A stretch of DNA of 64,000 nt, taken from Neiella marina. GTDB taxonomy: Bacteria > Pseudomonadota > Gammaproteobacteria > Enterobacterales > Neiellaceae. This document shows, piece by piece, positions 58,475 to 64,000 of this stretch (position 1 is the first letter of the stretch; the number at the start of each line of letters is the position of its first letter). Made by a program: the position numbers and the translations under genes. The stretch lies in the NCBI RefSeq assembly GCF_002165625.1, contig NZ_NGNS01000006.1, positions 152,434 through 216,433 of the forward strand. Direction: 5' to 3'. The notes under the pieces were generated by a model. That model worked only from the letters and a program-made list of their open reading frames with translations. It was not told the origin of the DNA and ran no database searches.

Positions 58475-58981
58475 ATGACAAGCCAGAGCCAAGCAGCAAC
58501 CGTCACTGCTTACATTGGCGTCGGAGCCAATCTCAACAACCCGGTAGCCCAAGTTGTCAAAGCCATTAACGCTTTGAAAGCTCTACCACAAACGACCTTC
58601 AGCAAGGCTTCCCCAATGTATGGGAGTAAGCCATTAGGGCCTACCGACCAACCTGATTACATTAATGCAGTAGTGAAACTGGAAACCAGCTTAACACCAG
58701 AGTCATTGCTCGATGCGCTGCAAGAAATTGAACAACAACAGGGGCGCGAGCGCAAAGCAGAGCGCTGGGGGCCGCGAGTCATTGATCTGGATATTCTGTT
58801 ATTTGGAAACCAAACTATCCAGACCGAGCGGCTGACAATTCCTCACTACCATATGGGCGAACGAGAATTTGTCCTTTATCCTCTATTCGATATTGATTCT
58901 GACGTCACCATGCCGGATGGCACTGCGGTGCGGGATATGTTGGTTAACTGTCCGCGCAATGGATTGCAGCGTTACTACTAA
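58475..58981 (+). CDS. folK: HPPK, 6-hydroxymethyl-dihydropterin pyrophosphokinase
   Basis: 168 aa (E. coli 159). Folate synthesis. Motifs: YIGVGANLNNP, SPMYGSKPLGPTDQPDYINAVVKLET in parts, RWGPRVIDLDILLFG. Ribosome site CGGAG. Immediately after pcnB (17 bases), as in E. coli. Confidence 0.96.
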   Translation: MTSQSQAATVTAYIGVGANLNNPVAQVVKAINALKALPQTTFSKASPMYGSKPLGPTDQPDYINAVVKLETSLTPESLLDALQEIEQQQGRERKAERWGPRVIDLDILLFGNQTIQTERLTIPHYHMGEREFVLYPLFDIDSDVTMPDGTAVRDMLVNCPRNGLQRYY

Positions 58982-59051
58982 ATGACGTGTTGACGTCCAG
59001 CCCGCCCCGTTCGGGCTGCTCATTGCGGGTGAACAACCCTAGGGTTAAGTT

Positions 59052-59849
59052 ATGAAAAAAGTCTCCGTTGCCAGCTTGTTGAAAAAGAAGCAGGAAGGCC
59101 AAAAATTTGCCACCCTGACTGCTTATGATGCTTCCTTTGCCAAATTGTTTGATGACTGCGGCATTGATTTGATTCTTATTGGTGACTCATTGGGCATGGT
59201 GCTACAGGGCGAATCTAGCACCCTACCTGTGACCGTTGAACAAGTGGCATACCACACACGCTGTGTTGCGTCTTCTACGCAACGCACCATGGTTGTAGCC
59301 GACATGCCATTTATGTCCTATGCCACCCCGGAACAAACCTATGAAAACGCCGCAGAGCTAATGCGGGCTGGCGCCAACATGGTCAAAATGGAAGGTGGCG
59401 AATGGCTTTGCGAAACCATTCAAGGCCTAGTCGACCGTGGTGTCCCCGTTTGTGGCCACCTTGGTTTGACACCGCAATCGGTCAATGTTTTTGGCGGTTT
59501 TAAAATCCAAGGTCGTGGCGATGCAGCGGCGCGACAGCTGATTAATTCAGCCATGGAACTGGAAAAAGCAGGCATTCAATTGTTGGTACTTGAGTGCATT
59601 CCGGCGCCACTCGCCAAACGTGTAGCCCGAAGCTTGACGATCCCAGTGATTGGTATCGGCGCAGGTAAAGACACTGATGGCCAGATCCTAGTCATGCAGG
59701 ACATGCTCGGCATTACCGCAGGTTACGTGCCTAGCTTTTCGAAAAATTATTTAGCAGCCACTGGCGATATTCGTGAGGCAGTGAAGCTTTATATTGATGA
59801 AGTGGAGCAAGGCTTGTTCCCTGCTGCAGAGCAGAGCTTTGACGAATGA
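59052..59849 (+). CDS. panB: Ketopantoate hydroxymethyltransferase
   Basis: 265 aa (E. coli 264). First step of pantothenate synthesis from ketoisovalerate. Seen: [40 protein letters not shown] and [14 protein letters not shown]. The only ribosome-like site, AGGG (59041-59044), lies in a perfect palindrome AACCCTAGGGTT (59035-59046). Overlaps panC by 4 bases. Confidence 0.97.
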   Translation: MKKVSVASLLKKKQEGQKFATLTAYDASFAKLFDDCGIDLILIGDSLGMVLQGESSTLPVTVEQVAYHTRCVASSTQRTMVVADMPFMSYATPEQTYENAAELMRAGANMVKMEGGEWLCETIQGLVDRGVPVCGHLGLTPQSVNVFGGFKIQGRGDAAARQLINSAMELEKAGIQLLVLECIPAPLAKRVARSLTIPVIGIGAGKDTDGQILVMQDMLGITAGYVPSFSKNYLAATGDIREAVKLYIDEVEQGLFPAAEQSFDE

Positions 59850-60700
59850 TCATTTCTGAGCAAATTGCGGTGATCCGCGACACGGTCCGCGAATGGAAAC
59901 AGCAAGGTTTAACGGTTGGCTTCGTGCCAACCATGGGCAACCTCCATCAAGGTCATCTGACGTTAGTCAAAGAAGCGCAACAGCGCGCCGATAAGGTGGT
60001 CGTCAGCATCTTTGTTAATCCGATGCAGTTTAATAACGCTGCCGATTTGGACAACTACCCGCGCACCCTAGAAGACGATTGTGGCGCGCTAGGGCAAATC
60101 GGTACAGATCTAGTGTTTTGCCCGACGCCTGACATCATGTATCCGAAAGGCTTAGCCCACCAGTCACAGGTATCTGTGCCCGGCATTGGTGACGTGCTCG
60201 AGGGAGCCATGCGGCCCGGTCATTTCACCGGCGTCGCCACGGTCGTCACCATGCTATTCAACATTGTTCAACCCGATGTGGCCTGTTTTGGTGAAAAGGA
60301 TTATCAGCAACTGGCACTGATCCGTGCAATGACCCGCGATTTATGCTTGCCGATAGATATCGTCGGTATAGCAACGGTTCGAGAATCCGACGGTTTAGCA
60401 ATGAGCTCTCGCAATGGTTATCTCACCGCTGCTGAACGCCAATTGGCGCCGAAGCTAGCGCAAGTCATGAACAGCATCCAACACCAGCTGAGCAATGGCG
60501 AAAAAAATCTAATCAAGTTAATTGATAATGCCACTAAGCAGCTGAATGAACATGGGTTTAAAACAGACAGTATCGATATCTGCGATGCCCATAGCTTGTC
60601 ACCAATAACGGCGGATTCTCGTCAAGCAGTTGTTTTAATGGCTGCATTTCTTGGTAAAGCCCGCCTCATCGACAACTGCGTGGTAGATTTGCAGGGATAA
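59846..60700 (+). CDS. panC: Pantothenate synthetase
   Basis: 284 aa (E. coli 283). Joins pantoate and beta-alanine. N-terminal [15 protein letters not shown] (HxGH motif), [18 protein letters not shown], and MSSRNGYL (KMSKS-like). Overlaps panB by 4 bases; panD follows after 76 bases. Confidence 0.97.
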   Translation: MIISEQIAVIRDTVREWKQQGLTVGFVPTMGNLHQGHLTLVKEAQQRADKVVVSIFVNPMQFNNAADLDNYPRTLEDDCGALGQIGTDLVFCPTPDIMYPKGLAHQSQVSVPGIGDVLEGAMRPGHFTGVATVVTMLFNIVQPDVACFGEKDYQQLALIRAMTRDLCLPIDIVGIATVRESDGLAMSSRNGYLTAAERQLAPKLAQVMNSIQHQLSNGEKNLIKLIDNATKQLNEHGFKTDSIDICDAHSLSPITADSRQAVVLMAAFLGKARLIDNCVVDLQG

Positions 60701-60740
60701 GCGAATTGTTATATATTCCGCCGTCCGTGGACTACCACGG
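60695..60740 (+). promoter_or_regulatory. Possible panD promoter and leader hairpin
   Basis: TATATT (60712-60717) with a poor -35 (TTGCAG, 60689-60694) at 17 bases, followed by the hairpin CCGTGG ACTA CCACGG (60725-60740). It may give panD expression apart from panBC. Confidence 0.35.
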
Positions 60741-60776
60741 CCGTGTTAAATCTATATGTCAGTAGTGGGAAGCTCA

Positions 60777-61157
60777 ATGCAAGCGATCATGTTAAAAGGC
60801 AAACTTCACCAAGCCCGCGTCACTCACGCCGAGCTGGAGTATGAGGGATCATGTGCCATTGATCAGGATATGTTGGACGCCGCCGGAATTCTCGAGTACG
60901 AACAAATCCAGATTTACAACATCGAAAATGGTGAACGCTTCACCACTTATGCCATCGCCGGCGAGCGCGGTTCGCGCATTATCTCCGTGAATGGCGCCGC
61001 CGCTCACAAAGCCAGCATCGGCGACCGTATTATTATTTGTGCTTACGTCAGCATGAGCAATGCCGAAGCGGCAAGTCATAAGCCATCGTTGGTTTATCTC
61101 GATCAGGACAACAATATTGCTCGCACCAGCAAGGACATTCCTGTCCAAGTTGCCTAA
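60777..61157 (+). CDS. panD: Aspartate 1-decarboxylase (proenzyme)
   Basis: 126 aa from the ATG at 60777, which has GGGAAG upstream and gives exactly the E. coli length; the frame opens 7 codons earlier at 60756. Makes beta-alanine for PanC. Pyruvoyl enzyme; self-cleaves at G24-S25 in [10 protein letters not shown]-terminus IPVQVA is identical to E. coli. Confidence 0.97.
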   Translation: MQAIMLKGKLHQARVTHAELEYEGSCAIDQDMLDAAGILEYEQIQIYNIENGERFTTYAIAGERGSRIISVNGAAAHKASIGDRIIICAYVSMSNAEAASHKPSLVYLDQDNNIARTSKDIPVQVA

Positions 61158-61174
61158 TCGACCATTGTTGATGC

Positions 61175-61204
61175 AAAAAGCCAGTCTAGCGACTGGCTTT
61201 TTTG
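61175..61204 (+). terminator. Terminator after panD
   Basis: GCCAGTC, loop TAGC, GACTGGC (61180-61186, 61191-61197) with A-run before and T-run after. Confidence 0.88.
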
Positions 61205-61219
61205 TTGCTTCAACTTCAA

Positions 61220-61240
61220 ACCATCAATTTGATTGATGGT
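61220..61240. promoter_or_regulatory. Palindrome downstream of lysR, like the upstream one
   Basis: ACCATCAA-N5-TTGATGGT, perfect 8-bp arms. It contains ATC-N9-GAT, a LysR-type T-N11-A box. It could also be a weak lysR terminator, but no T-run follows. Confidence 0.45.
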
Positions 61241-61275
61241 CACTCACAAGACCTTTAACAGACAGTGTTGATCGG

Positions 61276-62181
61276 CTACATGATTCGCTGATTACGTTTC
61301 ACTAGTTTCATCGCCTCACGCTTAATGCAATCTCTAAGCGGGTTATCAAGACTATCGCTACGCCAAACAAATGACAGCGGTCGCTCAATTTTGATATCCG
61401 GCGTGTTAAGTACCACCAAGTCACCATTTTCAACGAATTTAATCACATCCAAATAGGGCAAACAGCTTAAATACAAACCATCTGCCACCAACTGGCGCAG
61501 TACCGGCACATGAGAATACTCTCGCCAAACATCCAAATCATCGATTAAGCCATGTAAAGTGCTGTCAAAGATCGCTCGTGTGCCAGCCCCCTGTTCGCGC
61601 AGCACCCACTTTGCCTGCTCCAACTGCGACAGACTGACTCGCTCTTTGTTGGCATACGGATGGTGAGCAGACGCCACGATAACAAGATGATCGTGACACC
61701 AAATTTGCTGTTCAATTCGGGCATCATCGCAACGTCCCTCAATAATACCTAAATCAAATTGATAGTTGCGAACACCATCGATTACCCGGCCAGAATTAAT
61801 CTCTTCAAATTCAATCCTTAGCTCGGGAAATGCACTATCAAGATGACTGATAAGCTCTGGAACCAAATGTTCTGCTGCTGTTTGGCTCGCTGCTAACGTC
61901 AGCTCGCCACTAATAATTTGTTGGTCGTAAAAACCTAATTCGATTTGCTGGGCATCAAACAATAGCTGCTTTGCTCGTGGTCGCAGCCACTTGCCCCAGT
62001 TGGTTAGTACCAACCGCCGACCTTGCCGTTCGAACAAAGGCCTGCCAAGCATTTTCTCCAATTGAGCCAACGCCATGCTCGCTGCCGACTGAGTAAGCGC
62101 CAACTTATCAGCAGCAATACTGACACTTTCGAACCGTGCCACAGCATCAAACACAGCCAGCTGCTTTAGCGAATACCTCAT
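61276..62181 (-). CDS. LysR-family regulator, probably of the divergent focA
   Basis: 301 aa from ATG 62181 (GGGGGTG 7 bases upstream; a TTG lies two codons earlier). Winged helix YSLKQLAVFDAVARFESVSIAADKLALTQ in parts, SAASMALAQLE, and GRRLVLTNWG. Effector domain with SQTAAEHLVPELI and DLGIIEGRC, which recall the CysB/CbbR-like set. Divergent from the FocA-CBS gene with a LysR-type box between, so it probably controls that gene. Ligand unknown. Confidence 0.88.
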   Translation of the reverse strand: MRYSLKQLAVFDAVARFESVSIAADKLALTQSAASMALAQLEKMLGRPLFERQGRRLVLTNWGKWLRPRAKQLLFDAQQIELGFYDQQIISGELTLAASQTAAEHLVPELISHLDSAFPELRIEFEEINSGRVIDGVRNYQFDLGIIEGRCDDARIEQQIWCHDHLVIVASAHHPYANKERVSLSQLEQAKWVLREQGAGTRAIFDSTLHGLIDDLDVWREYSHVPVLRQLVADGLYLSCLPYLDVIKFVENGDLVVLNTPDIKIERPLSFVWRSDSLDNPLRDCIKREAMKLVKRNQRIM

Positions 62182-62234
62182 CTCCAAACACCCCCGTCAT
62201 CAACAAGCCAAGCGTCCTTAGCTTAGCAAGTTAG

Positions 62235-62253
62235 TCATCAATTTTTTTGATGA
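62235..62253. promoter_or_regulatory. LysR-type box between lysR and focA-CBS
   Basis: TCATCAA-TTTTT-TTGATGA, perfect 7-bp arms containing ATC-N9-GAT (the T-N11-A form). It sits 54 bases from the lysR start and 138 from focA-CBS. It differs at only two bases of the inner 17 from the site at 61220. Confidence 0.55.
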
Positions 62254-62390
62254 CGCGTAAAAATATTATCAATTTTACTTGGTCAATCAGTTCCCTCTAT
62301 TGTGTTTGCACTGTTTACGGAGCAACCAACTTGGAGGTTTTCAATGTACATAATCGCCACTCTCATGATGGCAAACACTGGAGCGACACC

Positions 62391-63845
62391 ATGACCATCA
62401 ACACCGCAGGTAATCCTGATATCGTCAACCCGCGCTTGCTGCTAGCGGTTGCCGAGGAGTATGCGATCGCAAAGCAGCAAAAACGCAGCACCGAAACATT
62501 GGGCCTAGCGATGATGGCCGGGATTTTCATCGGCTTGGCGTTTGTGTTTTACCTGACGGTCACTACAGGTAGTGATGACAGCTGGGGGCTGACTCGGTTG
62601 GCAGGAGGGATAGCATTCAGCCTAGGACTGATGCTGGTGGTGATTTGTGGCGCAGAGCTATTTACCAGTTCCGTGCTATCGGCTATCGCTCGTGCCAACG
62701 GTCAAATCAGTAGCAAAACCATGCTGTTGAATTGGTTAAAAGTGTACCTCGGTAATCTGCTCGGAGCGCTCGTTCTAGTGGTCTTGGTGATGGCTGCCGG
62801 TATGTTCATGCTGGCCAAAGGTCAATGGGGACTAAACGCCTTACAGCTTGCGGCACACAAAGTTCATCACAGCCCAATGCAGGCGTTTTCTCTTGGTTTG
62901 CTGTGCAACATGCTGGTTTGTCTGGCGATTTGGATGACATTCAGTACCAGCCAAATTCTCAGCAAAGCACTGCTGGTGATGTTACCTGTTGCCATGTTTG
63001 TTAGCAGCGGTTTTGAACACTGCGTTGCCAACATGTTCATGGTGCCATTGGCTATCGCTATTAAAAACTTTGCACCAGCAGAATTTTGGCAGCAAGCAGG
63101 TGTTACCGCCAGCCAGTTTAGCGAACTGACATGGAGCCACTTTCTGAGCGCTAATTTAATCCCGGTCACCCTAGGCAATATCGTTGGTGGCGCCGTCGTC
63201 ATCGGCTTAGGTTACCGCACTATTTATCAACCAAAGACCGCTGTCGTGGCAACAGCGGAAGCACTAACGACAACGACAACAACTGACATCTACCGACTTG
63301 AGGATAACGACATGCTAAATGATACCCTAACCATTGCCGACATCATGGATACTAACCCATTAACCCTGAATGCTGGCGACTCAGTGCAGAGTGCGCTCGA
63401 CTTACTTCTGGCTTGCCATATTAGCGGCGCACCTGTGATTGACCGCAACAATAATTTGGTCGGCTTCTTCTCTGTTCAAGACGCCTTGGCGGATATGTGG
63501 GCGAGTGACTTCATGCCATCGCTAACCCAACAAGTGCAAGACTTGATGGTTCGAGACGTGCACACAGTTGAAGCAAATGAAAGTTTGCTCGATTTTGCCG
63601 AGTACCTCAGCGTTGATAAGAGCAAAGTCTATCCGGTAACTTCTTCTGGCATTGCCCTGCAAATGACAGATTTGTCCTTAGCTCAACGTGCTCGCGCCGC
63701 AGCACCGAATGTACCGCACAATTATCCTGTGGTAGCCAATGGTCAACTCGTCGGTTCAGTCAGCCGATTGCAATTGATGGCAGCCTTGCGACCAATTTAT
63801 GGCCAACAACTGAATTTGGTTCCAAGTCACGACATAGTCGCATAG
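62391..63845 (+). CDS. Formate/nitrite transporter family channel with CBS domains
   Basis: 484 aa from ATG 62391 (GGAG 7 bases upstream); the frame opens at 62247 but that part does not look like the family. Residues about 1-280 are a six-helix FNT channel like FocA (NPRLLLAVAEEYAIAK, then GAELFTSS and the GFEHCVANMFMVP motif). A Thr-rich linker (about 283-300) leads to a CBS pair at about 312-470 (IADIMDTNPLTLNAGDSV; LMVRDVHTVEANESL). CBS domains bind adenosine nucleotides, so gating by energy charge is likely. An ATG at 63312 (M308) with GAGG 8 bases upstream could give a separate CBS protein of 177 aa. Confidence 0.85.
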   Translation: MTINTAGNPDIVNPRLLLAVAEEYAIAKQQKRSTETLGLAMMAGIFIGLAFVFYLTVTTGSDDSWGLTRLAGGIAFSLGLMLVVICGAELFTSSVLSAIARANGQISSKTMLLNWLKVYLGNLLGALVLVVLVMAAGMFMLAKGQWGLNALQLAAHKVHHSPMQAFSLGLLCNMLVCLAIWMTFSTSQILSKALLVMLPVAMFVSSGFEHCVANMFMVPLAIAIKNFAPAEFWQQAGVTASQFSELTWSHFLSANLIPVTLGNIVGGAVVIGLGYRTIYQPKTAVVATAEALTTTTTTDIYRLEDNDMLNDTLTIADIMDTNPLTLNAGDSVQSALDLLLACHISGAPVIDRNNNLVGFFSVQDALADMWASDFMPSLTQQVQDLMVRDVHTVEANESLLDFAEYLSVDKSKVYPVTSSGIALQMTDLSLAQRARAAAPNVPHNYPVVANGQLVGSVSRLQLMAALRPIYGQQLNLVPSHDIVA

Positions 63846-63894
63846 AATGCGCCCGCTTCAATGTGTATGAGCACCGAAAGCCAGTCTATTGGAC

Positions 63895-63913
63895 CTGTCT
63901 CTTATACACAAAT
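63895..63913 (+). mobile_element. End of an IS50/IS4-type element, rest outside window
   Basis: CTGTCTCTTATACACA at 63895-63910 equals the first 16 bases of the Tn5/IS50 mosaic end; the next three (AAT) differ from it by two, giving 17 of 19. It also matches the IS50 outer end at 17 of 19. The base order puts the element to the right, running off the window. The 9 bases before it (CTATTGGAC, 63886-63894) would be the target duplication. No transposase is visible in the 87 bases left. Confidence 0.6.
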
Positions 63914-63943
63914 CCCCGCTAAGCAATTGGCGGGGATTTTTTT
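63911..63943 (+). terminator. Strong terminator at the IS-like end
   Basis: AATCCCCGC, 10-base loop, GCGGGGATT (63911-63919, 63930-63938) then a T-run. It starts one base after the 16-base IS match, so it may belong to the element and block readthrough from focA-CBS. From 63944 to the window end nothing further is clear. Confidence 0.8.
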
Positions 63944-64000
63944 GAACTTTTTCCGTTAACTTCGATCTGATCTCCACACTACTTTTTGGGGAGTATCATC

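Noticed and set aside
58999..59017. Hairpin AGCCCG/CGGGCT as folK terminator
   Set aside because: Six pairs without a T-run; too weak to call.
61220..61240. Palindrome taken as a simple lysR terminator
   Set aside because: No T-run follows on the minus strand, and the core matches the palindrome upstream of the gene, so a binding site is the better reading.
63895..63913. Sequencing adapter contamination (Nextera/Tn5 mosaic end)
   Set aside because: Only the first 16 bases match; the following bases are not adapter but a native-looking terminator, and the sequence continues for nearly 90 bases. Contamination cannot be fully excluded from one window but is less likely.
1..64000. CRISPR arrays, prophage or defence islands
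   Set aside because: No regularly spaced direct repeats, cas, integrase, restriction or toxin-antitoxin genes were found among the readable genes.

Overview
The window looks like chromosome from a gammaproteobacterium of the Alteromonadales/Shewanella-like type. No 16S gene is present, so genus and species cannot be set. The grounds are gene order: pdhR-aceEF-lpdA, ampD-ampE, nadC, pilABCD-coaE-zapD-yacG, mutT-secA, the division and cell wall (dcw) cluster from lpxC back to mraZ, mrcB, hrpB, and thpR-sfsA-dksA-gluQ-pcnB-folK-panBCD. These are the genes of the early part of the E. coli map in nearly the same relative order. It differs from enterics in having a complete pilD in the pilus operon, dciA (DUF721) beside lpxC, and no secM before secA.

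Layout. 1-3.4 kb: end of a DUF3581 gene, a secreted propeller-like protein, SOS-type yebG and lpdA. 3.5-9.2 kb: pyruvate dehydrogenase genes aceE and aceF with their regulator pdhR, preceded by two PdhR-type boxes. 9.2-12 kb: ampE and ampD (muropeptide recycling), divergent from nadC. 12-18.4 kb: sigma-54-type promoter, pilA, pilB, pilC, pilD, coaE, zapD, yacG. 18.4-24 kb: mutT, secA, an M23 peptidase, dciA and lpxC. 24-40.8 kb: the dcw cluster on the minus strand (mraZ, rsmH, ftsL, ftsI, murE, murF, mraY, murD, ftsW, murG, murC, ddlB, ftsQ, ftsA, ftsZ), mostly with 4-14 base overlaps, under a promoter overlapping three MraZ boxes. 41-50.4 kb: a looser, more accessory stretch with a GalT-like enzyme, an OmpA-type lipoprotein, mrcB, several small secreted or envelope proteins and a LysR regulator. 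50.6-61.2 kb: hrpB, a cold-shock protein with a long leader, thpR, sfsA, dksA, gluQ, pcnB, folK and the pantothenate genes panBCD. 61.2-64 kb: a LysR regulator divergent from a formate/nitrite channel fused to CBS domains, then a sequence closely matching an IS50-type transposon end, running off the window.

The genes mostly serve envelope building and division (murein precursors, divisome, lipid A, secretion, penicillin-binding proteins, muropeptide recycling), central carbon entry (PDH), cofactors (NAD, CoA/pantothenate, folate) and type IV pili. No CRISPR array, rRNA, tRNA, prophage or defence system was seen. The most unusual items are the FocA-CBS fusion with a ribosome site at its domain junction, near-identical palindromes on both sides of its LysR neighbour, the IS-like end, the GalT-like enzyme, and two short ORFs in otherwise empty intergenic stretches.
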